Positions 10,164-19,782 of a stretch of 33,407 nt of DNA are shown here, in pieces; positions within the stretch are counted from its first letter, which is position 1, and each line of letters opens with the position of its first letter. The position numbers and the translations under genes were made by a program. The DNA is from Stenocarpella maydis (taxonomy: Eukaryota > Ascomycota > Sordariomycetes > Diaporthales > Diaporthaceae): contig NQMI01000002.1 in assembly GCA_002270565.1 (NCBI GenBank), positions 884,690 through 918,096 of the forward strand, read 5' to 3'. The notes beneath the pieces were generated by a model, which saw only the letters and a program-made list of their open reading frames with translations, searched no databases and was not told the DNA's origin.

Positions 10164-11651
10164 CTATATAATAGGTGGCTGAAGCTGATGGAGCAACGCC
10201 CTACTTTTGTACTTGATTGCTTCAAGTCGACTGAAATTAAACTCAGTGGTGTGCTTCTTTAAGTCGTCGAGAAGTCGATGCAGTGCGCGTATTTGAACAA
10301 TGGTCAGAACGCGCAAGACACAATCCCACTCGGATGCGTCTGCTTCATATTTCCCACAATGAAACACAGGTGGCTCCGTGTCTTCGAAGTCGGGAAGCGA
10401 CTGGGAGACCTCAGGCGAGATGCTTTGGAAAGACTGAGCTGGACAACAGGGCGAAAAGTTCAGTGAAGAGGGCGGTGACCAGTTGGACACCTCGCCGCCT
10501 TGAAGCAGTACAGTCGCTACATTTTCCACCGGCTTCGCCAAGGCATCGCAAACACGTGTCAGGAGGGCGATGTGCTCAGAACGTGCGCTGCAGTCTGCAC
10601 AATCGAGTATTTGCCTCGCTTGTGACAAGCTGACTTTGTTTGACTGCAGCATTGAGTCAAGGTTCGAGACGCTGGCGGTCGAACGCAGTGCCAGATCAAG
10701 ATCATCCAGGAGTGCCACGACCATGCTGAGACATGCACATCTATTCGGGATCCCGGGTCGTCTTTGTTGTGAAGATACCGCTATAGACTTCTGTCTTTCG
10801 CGAGGTTCGCCGGAGAATAGGGGCCAGAGCTCGAATTCCGCCAAGCCGCCCTTATCGTAAAAGTAATCGTTATTGAAAAGCCGATCCAACTCCAGTGGAT
10901 TGTGGCCAAATTCTGACAGAATGCTGGGGTCATCAGATGCTTCATTCGGATGGGAAGTCTTCCATGCACCATGATTAGACTCCGTTGGGGATCCTTCAGC
11001 GGTTCTGTCGGCTACTATTCTTTTCCCCGGTCCAGTCTGGTGTCGAGTTGCGACTGGATTCGTGGAATTGGGTGAGGCCGAGTTCACACCATTGTAGGGA
11101 TGGTAGTGAAACGATTGGCGCCCCAGTACCGGCAGACTTTCCGGTCTTCGTGGCTGAGATTGACGAGTTGCGAGTGGCCGGCTCTTGACTTCTGGTCTTT
11201 CCAAGCCCTGGCTGTCTCGGCCTGTGATGGATATCACAGTATCATGGCTCATGCGTCGTGTCATACTCAAGAGGCTGTCTTCAGTGCCGGCTTGACCCGG
11301 TTGATCCATATCTGATTGCTGTCTTGATGGCCTGGGAGAGGGTCCCAAACTTCTTACGGCCTGCTGAAAGCGTTTCTGACGACTGCTAACGCTGTCGGAA
11401 TAACTACACGCAATACCAGCTGTTCCGCACCTGGTGCAGCTTTGCCGACCCCTAACGCATTTCACCTGCTCACAAATGTGCCAAAAGATCAGCCAACAGT
11501 TTTAGTATAAAACTTAACGAGTACTCACTTTTTTGGCCCGACATAGGTCGCAGGCAATCTGTTGTGAGGTGCTTTCTCCTAAGAAGCTCGCAGTCCGGTC
11601 GACAAACTCCGGACGAGCATCAGGCTGTCGAAAGTTGAGGGTCCCATACAT
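10164..11651 (-). CDS. Zn2Cys6 transcription factor, AflR-like pathway regulator
   Basis: Two exons (11651-11529, 11465-10164) encode 474 aa. The zinc cluster lies across the intron: Cys34, 37, 44, 51, 54 and 61 with spacing C-x2-C-x6-C-x6-C-x2-C-x6-C, the canonical binuclear form; exon 1 ends after RAKK and exon 2 continues VKC. A basic, Ser/Pro/Gln-rich linker follows (about 65-220). The C-terminal third contains a Cys-rich helical segment (LDCADCSARSEHIALLTRVCDAL) like the AflR domain of aflatoxin and related regulators. By family it binds DNA in the nucleus and activates cluster genes. The start at 11651 is the first ATG in frame. It sits mid-cluster, 670 bases from the terpene synthase stop codon. 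I found no convincing TCG-N5-CGR (AflR) site in the promoters by eye. Confidence 0.93.
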
Positions 11652-12320
11652 TCTTGTACCGGGAGTCTAGGAAATTGTACTTGTACTTTCAATTGCTGCA
11701 GAAGTTCAAATCAATTTTTCTGTGATATCACGTGGGTTTGAGGCCAAAATCCGGATGAACCAGGACGTACGTCTCACATTTTCGTGGTCTCGGACAACTT
11801 TTAATCCTCTTGGGCCCCAGCAAGTGCATCGAGTGTTGAGACGCTAGTTACTAGTCCGTGTGTAACCGCAGGCTTATCCAGCAGGATCACGCTCGAAGGA
11901 TTCAGCGCCAATGCAATGAGCCCCTTAGCACTAAAGGACATCACACGTATGCATCTTACATGGGGCCCACGGTGGTGTGGTAACTCGGGAGCCTTGCGAG
12001 TTTGTCCCGAGCTCGGCGATGTAGCAACCACGATTAAGAAGAGCCTGGCGATCAGCCCTGTGGCTCACGTTAGCAGCCATTTGTGCTGTGTGATTTCTTT
12101 GTCATTCTGAACCACGATAAACCAGCTGGTTTCAATGTCCCAACACTATCGTATGCCAATTCGCAGTGTTGAAGCTCCATTTGTATGAGGTGAGTAACTT
12201 GTATCTGAATATGAATCTTCTGTGTAATCTTCAAAAATCTTATTCGCTGGTTACAAGCTCAGCGAGACCAAGATTGAAGAGCATCTGAGAGTTTGCCGTA
12301 TTTACTCTCCAGCAGCCGGC
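11652..12320. promoter_or_regulatory. Region between the terpene synthase stop and the regulator start
   Basis: About 670 bases holding the regulator promoter (transcribed leftwards from 11651) and the terpene synthase 3' region. Opposing frames of 64 and 76 codons (11801-12110) overlap each other and have no features. No gene or clear operator seen. Confidence 0.5.
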
Positions 12321-13591
12321 TCACGTCGCCGTTATTGCAGCCGCCGGTAGAAGATACCTGGGCGTTGTTCGACTCCAGAGCTCATTTCCACTCATTTGAT
12401 ACTGCAAGCCACACAGGTAGTCCTTGATCCTCTGATCACATCTTCCTTGATGAATTTGGTCACACATTGCATCATGCACAAGCTCCCATTCCCTCGCCAT
12501 AGCCCACAGAATACGTTTAGTAGCCGGAAAGCTCAGGGACGTCTCGTTTGCGACCACTTTGACTGCGGAACACAGAAAGGCGCCTTCCCTGTGGCCTTCC
12601 TTGGCCGCGATGACCTCCTTCTCGAAGCTGTAGATATCGTTGACAACTGATATGTGCTTGGCACAGTTTTTCTCCACTGCACGCAGCTGGCGCAGCTCGT
12701 CTTCTGACAGCTCAAGCTGCATAACGAATCTCATGAGGGCGGAGAGTAATCTGTAGTCCGCCAGGTGTGAGGAGCAGTCAGCGTATGCCCGCCCCTGTAA
12801 GTCGTCGACAAGAGACTGAAAATAATTTGATGCTTACGCTTTTCCCACATCACTCTCACGGTACTGAAGATATTGTCCCAGCTCGGATATCTCCAGGCGA
12901 ACACGGTCCGTCTGAGATCTCATGAATGTGAAAGTGGGCTCGAGCACCTCGTCAGCAAGACTCTTGTCATGAGATCTCATGCTTTCCCATAAATCATATA
13001 TGATATATTCAGCGGGTTTCGATCCTGTGACTAAGTATTAGCTTCTCTAGATGAGTCCTGGCGCTGATTATGAACGCACTGTCGGGAGTCACGTGGGCCT
13101 TCGACAACTCAATCAATCTATTATTCAGAGTCTCGCCCTCCGCAAATGACATATCCTCTAGAATGTCTTGTCCAGACCTTGGAATGTTAGTAAATTGGAC
13201 TTAACTTTGCATAATGTCCTCTTTTCAGGCCCATCACAGAAGCATCTATGTAGATGGAAAGCGAATACTGACCGTCTATTAGAAAAAGCACGGTGAGTAG
13301 CCGGCACGCAAAGTGAATACGATCATTCTTTGCGAGCGGGAAGTACAAGCAAGTGACACGCGAAAACCCAGCTAAGACAAATTTCTTCTTGTCCTTCTCT
13401 GTCGAAAATGACCAGTTTTCAAGGAAATAAGAATCAACTTCACGAGTGACTTCTTCGGCTCGGGGATGGATCATCGGCGTCCATCCCGATACTGGAATCT
13501 TCCAGTCGTTTCGTTGTGTAGACTGATGGACGCTGTGCATGTCTGGGACTGCGACAGCATCAACGGGCCATTTCTGAGCCTTGACAGACAT
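12321..13591 (-). CDS. Sesquiterpene synthase, presilphiperfolan-8-ol synthase (BOT2)-like class I terpene cyclase
   Basis: Four exons (13591-13273, 13166-13080, 13024-12838, 12750-12321) encode 340 aa, the normal size for fungal class I cyclases. The first metal site, LFLIDDILED with Asp106/Asp107 and Glu110, is assembled across intron 1. The second is NDIYSFEKE with Asn235, Ser239 and Glu243, the canonical NSE triad, and the C-terminal RY pair is in TPRYLL. MIHPRAEEV, FSRVTCLYFPLA and VTPDRSKPAEY resemble the Botrytis BOT2 and koraiol/trichobrasilenol synthase clade more than trichodiene or aristolochene synthases. Expected reaction: Mg2+-dependent ionisation and cyclisation of farnesyl diphosphate in the cytosol, perhaps through a caryophyllenyl cation. 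The product cannot be predicted. An upstream in-frame ATG at 13690 would add 33 residues; 13591 fits family length better. Confidence 0.94.
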
Positions 13592-14433
13592 GATGTGCGA
13601 GTACTCTTGGCCCCTGGTGCTACAAAAACATTCGTGTTTCGCATCAACAGGGGCTCTCCTTGAGAAATATAGCAAGACCTCATTTGGCACCGTTGGTCTC
13701 GGTTATTGCGTCCATCTGGATAATGCGGCACGTCCCGATAAGCACTATGCTCATAAAAAACCTCAATACGGGAACTGGGCAGGTCAATGATCACCAATAG
13801 CGCATCTTATCTTGGGGCTGCTGACCGGTGTGCCACCAGTGGGATTGATTCGGTCGTCATGTCCGGTGGGATCATTCTAGACCTTCATCGGGAAACAATC
13901 TGGGGCGACCTGGGTATTGAAGGATGTTTCGGCAAGTATGGATTAGGAAAGTCCGGCTGCTACACATTAGTACTACTCCCTCGGACTGTCCTTGCATGCT
14001 CTTCTCTGCATATGCAGGAATCCTGGCGGATATATCCAGAAGTTTAGGGAATATTTCCAGAAATAGAAAGCACTCCGAAGGATTATTTGGTACAGAGACG
14101 CCTTTCAAATCAGTCGTTTCCAAGTTTCAATGCCGCTCCCGGGTTTGGCGCCTGTGTAGACGTTGTCGCTTCGATTTCGACACCCTGGCATACCTGGGTA
14201 CCTAAGTCAACTGGTTTTCTCGACATTCTGCCTCAACGATCGCTCACGCTTTGAACCCATACCAGTATAACCAAATTCCCCCAGAAAGGTCACAATCTAC
14301 AATACATAGATCCTGTGATCTTCAATTAGCAGTCACTATACCGTGGGCGGCAAAGGTCTGGAAACATGGAGATGACGCTCTTCCCTGACGGGGGATTTAC
14401 TTGGCTTTTTGCAGTACGTTGAGGATACCCACG
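13592..14433. promoter_or_regulatory. Divergent promoter region of terpene synthase and P450 B
   Basis: About 840 bases separate the divergently transcribed cyclase and P450 B, so co-control from shared sites is plausible. I note a CGG-N9-CCG arrangement around 13852-13866 and a GGTACC-type block near 14197. Frames of 65 to 108 codons on both strands are featureless and mostly shadow the cyclase first exon. No separate gene. Confidence 0.5.
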
Positions 14434-16496
14434 ATGTGGACTTATGTAAAAATTGCAAGTCGGCTCACAGGATCCCAGTTTATTACAGTTTATTTGGCGT
14501 GCCAATGCCTTTTTAATATCTACTTCCACCCCCTTGCAAGCTTCCCTGGCCCATTATTGGCTCGCTGTAGCCTAGTGAGTTATAATGACGCTTCTTCTGG
14601 CTCAAAGTCCTCGTTCCGTAGTGATACATTCTAGAACGAGCTAACGTCGTACCAGTTGTGGCGTTTCTACCACTCTCAAGCGGGTCGCTTTCATACTGCT
14701 ATTGAAGCACAACACCGCACCTATGGCGAGTATAAGATCTCTTCTGGGGTCTTCGTAGGAGCTTAGATGGAGAGTATCCTGTATTGACTGATATGTGGTT
14801 GGTAGGACCTGTTTTCCGTGTGTCGCCGAATGAGCTGTCGTTTTCATCAGTCGCCTCGTGGAAGGACATCTATGGTGACCCTGGCAAAGGTAAGCCCTCG
14901 CTAGTGAAGAGTGAGTTCTACGAACTGTACGGTTCAGGTTTCCGCTCGTCCTGCATTGGTAGTGAGCGTGATGTGCAGAGACACAGCCAGATGCGCAAGC
15001 TACTTTCAAAGGCCTTTTCCACAAAGTCATTGGGGGAACAGGAATATATCGTCAGCATGGTTGTCGACAATTTTGTCAACTGCATTGCTTCCACCAGCCA
15101 GAGCGCTACGAAAGGGCTCGATATCACCAAATGGGCCGAGATGGCAGCCTACGATATTCTCAGTGAAATGGCCTTCGGAGAATCTTTTGGTAGCATTGAG
15201 TCAGGTTCGTCATCATCAAATGGTTGAACCACGCAGGATCGTTATCCGCCTTACTAATTATTTGACGTCTTTTTCTTTAAGGTCATACCCATCCGTGGTC
15301 AGACCTCATAGCAGAACACCTTTACTTCATCACACTAGCAGACAATTTACACCGGATGCCCTTTGTCCCAACTCTATTCAGGAAATTCTTCCCATCAACA
15401 CTCGCAGCGGAAAACAAAAATTCGCAATATGCACGCGCACAGATTGCCAGGTATGCGAGTTTTAAAAAGATTCACTGTCGATCCAAGGTGTTACAATCTC
15501 CAGCCACGACTAATTTGGTCCTCTTGTAGGCGTCTAGAGCGAAAGGCATCGAGAAGACAGGACTTCCTCACGAACCTGGTCATGCACGTGGAAAACGGCG
15601 AACTAAGCCAAGAGGAGCTCACCGCTCATTCGTCAACCCTGGTGTAGGTTTATTGCTGCGAAAATAGAAAACGACCATCAGATTCCTGCGACAGCTTGCT
15701 AACCTATGAAAACAAGCATCGCCGGAGGTGAGGCTGTGGCGACGGTCCTCTCATCTGCCATCGTGCTGCTGCTGCAGAACCAGAAAAGCTACGAGCGCCT
15801 GACGCGAGAGATTCGAGATAGTTTCCGAGACTACTCGGATATCACTGCCACTGCCACGCAGAGATTAATTTACCTCCAGGCAGTACTCTCCGAAGTAATG
15901 AGAATTTTTCCACCGGCATCTCAGGGAATGTCCCGGGTTTCTCCCGGAGCACACATCGATGGCCATTGGGTTCCAAAGGGGGTAGGTGGACTGACCCAAT
16001 GCAAATCTGCCAAAGGTAGATGACCCATGATGACCTTCGACACAGACCGAGGTATATACCAGTTCTTGGACAGTGACACACGACCCGAAGAACTTCCCTG
16101 AGCCAACAAAATTCAGACCTGAAAGATGGCTGGACTCGGAGTCAAAAGACATAAAGGGGGCCAGTCAGCCTTTTTCTCTTGGTCCTCGACAATGTCTTGG
16201 ACAAAAGTACGTCCATGCATGTGTCCTGTTCAAAATTTTGGGATGAGAAATGGAGCCAAGCAGCTTTCTCTAGCGGCAGATCACTAACGGTAAACAGTTT
16301 TGCGTACATGGAGATGAATCTGCTTCTGAGTAGGGTAATTTGGTCTTTTGACCTTGACCTGGTTGATCGACAACTCGACTACGAACGGCAAAGTCGCATG
16401 CATATGATGTGGTGGAAGCCGGTTGCTTTAGTTCGCTTTATTCCAAGACGGTCGATTGAGCAAAGACGCATAGAACGTGCAAGCAGCACGAAGTAG
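14434..16496 (+). CDS. Cytochrome P450 B (CYP65-like), with altered I-helix
   Basis: Eight exons (14434-14574, 14635-14725, 14806-15204, 15282-15450, 15530-15643, 15717-15981, 16046-16206, 16298-16496) give 512 aa. An N-terminal membrane anchor (residues 12-30) leads to the hinge YFHPLASFPGPLLAR. GPVFRVSPNELSF, ExxR in LSEVMRIF, FRPERW and haem loop FSLGPRQCLG (Cys443) are all present. The I-helix reads AGGEAVAT (residues 307-314) where P450 A has AGSDTAAT: Glu replaces Asp and Ala replaces the conserved Thr. Intron 2 (14726-14805) starts with GC, not GT; the next GT does not restore the frame with a usable acceptor. Seven splice points match P450 A in position and phase, and the 15644-15716 intron is extra. 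It shares a divergent promoter with the terpene synthase and is probably an early-acting oxidase, by inference. Confidence 0.92.
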
Positions 16497-17069
16497 AAAG
16501 GATTCTACTTCCATATCTTGGGCCTTCTTTCGAAACGAGTCTGGCTTATTATTCCCGGTTGCTATTGCATCTGCTTCTACCTCGCCGCTTAGAAAGTCGC
16601 CTTAGTAGGCCGAAAATAATGATCCGCAACCCACCACATATTTTCATAAGGAACGGATGCATCACTTCTACTCACCTCATCTTTTAGTTTATGAATTTTT
16701 GGAGTGGGTATTTGGGTCGAAACTTCCAGTATCTAGGTAGAAGACATCAATAGATCGGTCTCGAGCGGCACATAACTATGTATTCTTCTTTGTTCCTGAA
16801 GCTCACATCGAGACGGTTCCCACAAAATATTGATATGCGGTCTACAATGGGTGTTGATTGTAGAGGATACGCTATCCTACAATTCTTATTTAGATCCAAC
16901 TGAGACATGTGCTTTAAACCACTGCGAATCCACGCACGACTGTCGAAATCAACACGGTTGTATCCACATCATCTGACCACGACGCAAATGTCATACGAAT
17001 CCCCGCTTTGCACCAGCGTGCAGTGAGATGGAACACCTATGTGCTCCAGTCCACGAGCCAACGGAGTCT
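16497..17069. other. Convergent 3' intergenic region
   Basis: About 570 bases between the 3' ends of P450 B (+) and the membrane-protein gene (-). No reading frame or repeat of note; a TATCTAGGTAG block lies at about 16730. Presumed untranslated and terminator sequence. Confidence 0.6.
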
Positions 17070-18440
17070 CTAGCGGCGATGACCATCATATAGAATTGGT
17101 TCATAAGACCGTATCGACGTCTGTTTCCTGTCATAATTCCCCTCTTCCACGTGTCCAAGGGGAATTTCGCTCACATTACCCTTCGAAGACCGGGATGAGA
17201 GGAGATTTGAGAGTGAGCTTTGTAGTCTGATATAGAAGGCACTTCGCATGAATGATTCTTGAATGGGACGGAGCGTTGGAAGGCAAGCGCTCAGCACACC
17301 GACATTGGTCTCGATGATGGTCCAGTAGAATGTTGTTGCATAGTGCCCTAGGAGTATGTCAGGCTCTTCTATTCCATTGTGAATGTTGAAGGAGGAGTGA
17401 ACGATTTGCCTACAGGTTACGTCTGATGACGCCTGGTGTTCAAGCACGTAGTAAGTCTGAGTCAGGAAGCTAACTCGAATGGCTCCCATGACGCTGACCA
17501 ACCCACCCAGAAGAAACATGAATATAATCACGAGCTTCCTCTCCAGAGGCAGCTGTAGCTGCCAGACCTTGTATACTGGTAGAACAAGGACACACACTAG
17601 TGAAACAAGGCAATGAGAATTCGCACATCGGGAGAAGAGTCTTCGGCTTCGAGTCCACTAACCGTCCGTCGCAACATCTGTACCCAAGGCAACGGTGAAT
17701 AGTTTGGGCTCATCAACACAGCTTCCCTCGACGCCTCGATCCCAGTGCGAATTGATAGGCATACACGAGACTATAACAGAGAGACAGATGTCAACTATTC
17801 CAATATCACAAACCATCGTGGGGGTAGGCCTTACACATGAGCGCGAACGTGAACGCTATCACCCAGACGATGTTCAATCCAATAAGAGTCCAGGTGAGCA
17901 TCTTAAATCGTCGTGTCGCAAAGATCCTCTTGTACAGCAGTAGAACACTAATTTTAGTCATGCCCAAGGCGGGCCATGTGAGTATCTCGAGCGCGTAGGT
18001 TGTCTTGATGTGCACAATCAGTCACCCCTCAGAAAGCGTCGTTCACATCCGCTCATACTCACTTTTCCAAAGATCAGCAAACTCTTCGGGGTGGCATATT
18101 GTATATGACTGCCGAGCCCACCGATTTCGGTCACTGTGAAGGGCAAAGCATCAGGCTGCTGGTCTCAACAAGCGCATTACAGGAAGTCTCACTAATGAGT
18201 AGGTTGATCGTGACACCAATACCGAGGATCTATATGACAGGAATTACATGGTCAAATCGAAGTCAGAATGAGAAATGTCGTAAAGAGACTTACCAGGGCT
18301 ATCAGGATGGTCCAGTCATCGCTTTCCCAATTCTGACCTTTGACCTTGCGAGCGTGAAATCTGAGGGCAACAGCCACAGTAGCAATTATGGGAAAGGCAA
18401 TGCCCAACCCCAATATGGTTGGTTCTTGGCTTTCAGCCAT
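17070..18440 (-). CDS. Seven-helix integral membrane protein, fungal rhodopsin/SAT4 (PTH11-like) family
   Basis: Six exons (18440-18294, 18229-18193, 18133-18063, 18003-17835, 17770-17663, 17596-17070) encode 352 aa; exon 2 is only 37 nt. Seven hydrophobic segments alternate with short loops, and family landmarks are visible: LRFHARK and DDWTILIAL near the first helices, GLGSHIQYA, KISVLLLYKRIF, INSHWDR before a Cys, and ACLPTLRPI after the last helix. The tail of about 70 residues is hydrophilic and Ser/Arg-rich. Members occur often in secondary-metabolite clusters, but their job is unsettled; some PTH11-like proteins sense the plant surface. A stretch at 17364-17420 may be a 57-nt intron left in frame: removing it deletes 19 residues from an unusually long loop and keeps the frame. 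The start was taken at the only ATG that opens helix 1. Confidence 0.88.
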
Positions 18441-19782
18441 GTCGATACGATGGCTCGTGTGGAAATAGATACAGAGAGATCACTCTTAGTTGAGAACAGG
18501 TTGGACAGCTGCACTGTGAGGGAAAGATGTGTCTCTAACTCTTTAGCGCAGGTGCAGGTGAGATGCAAGCATATAAGTCAGATGTGTAAATTTTCGGTAG
18601 TATGCTCCATATGCGATAAACGAGGTAGCTCAAAATGCATATGCATCCTCGGCTGGATTGCCGGCTGTAGGCAGAGCACACCCACATGTCATGGAGATGG
18701 TAGGTCAGCCATTGAATGGTTCATCAGTCTGCATTTGGCACTACCATTCGCTTGTGCAACCACACAGTGGATGGAAGGGGCCTCACGATCAGGTCCCCAA
18801 AGAAGGATTAGTGCCTAGGTGCTCGCTGACTCGGAAAGTCTTAGCCCCCATATAACCATATTGTCTACCACAGAAGCTCGGGTCAAAAACATGTGCTTGA
18901 GTTGCTATGTTGGGGGGTTTCACTGAGCTATGGAGCACCAAACCTCACAGTTGGCTGCTTTATTGCCTGATCTGCAGCACCAAAACGCTGTCATCCCATG
19001 GGATGCGGTGGTGGTTGCCGACAGTGCCAATCTGGACTGTCGGTTGGGCAAAAACAACCTTGAAACGTGGGGGCGATTAATCCTTTTATCGCTTTGACGT
19101 TTATTGAGAATTCTGTAGTTCGGGAGCTGGGAAATGTGGCTGAGTTACGGTACGCAATATGGCGTCTGCTAGCTGACAGTTTCTAGGTACCCTGACGATA
19201 AAACCTCGCTTCAGCGAAACGAGCATTTTTGGTAGGCCTGGGCTTGCAAGGGCCGGCTCGTCGAAAGGCTGCCTGACTTACCCCCCTCCAGTACTGACTA
19301 CGTTCCACAGCATGACACTATTGAGTTAAACGCGGCTCACAAGTCCTACAGATATGCAGTGATTCATCTAATGCTGGATTCCACCAATCAAACACATCTC
19401 ATTTCCGAGCACATGCCTGCTTCATCCTACGATTCCTTGTGGCGTTCCAAGGTTGACTTCGGATTTACGCCGGGCTTTTGCCTGTCAAGGCGAGAATACT
19501 CACAGTTCCCTGTGAAGCTATACCTTCTCACATGACTTGTCTAAGTTGGGGTCATCCGTACAAGGAAAAAGGGTGTCAGATAAGCCTGGTGCCTTGCCAC
19601 CTCGAACAGGCATCGATCCGCCAACAGCTAGTGCTTCCCGCGCATTGTTGTATACAGTAACAAGGGCACTGTGTGCTCCCTGCTTATGTTTCGTCTATTA
19701 CTATTATGAGATAGTCTGCTTTCATTTTTTCCCATCCACGAATTTGAGCTCCAAGAACTCCCTCTCCAATGTGAGGTTGACC
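18441..19782. promoter_or_regulatory. Divergent intergenic region between the membrane protein and P450 C
   Basis: 1.34 kb, the longest gap inside the cluster. It should hold both promoters. A long plus-strand frame (18099-18818, 239 codons) is mostly antisense to the membrane-protein gene; its unique part has no domain or anchor, so I do not call it. No repeat found. A transporter or other gene is not visible here. Confidence 0.5.

Noticed and set aside
13592..13690. Longer terpene synthase start at 13690
   Set aside because: It would add 33 residues with no match to the family N-terminus; the ATG at 13591 gives the usual length. Not excluded.
2561..14433. AflR-type TCG-N5-CGR sites in cluster promoters
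   Set aside because: Looked for by eye; the best candidates (near 2895, 10267 and 13852) do not fit the spacing. The scan was not exhaustive.
18099..18818. 239-codon plus-strand frame between the membrane protein and P450 C
   Set aside because: More than half is antisense to exons of the membrane-protein gene, and the remainder has no domain, anchor or splice pattern.
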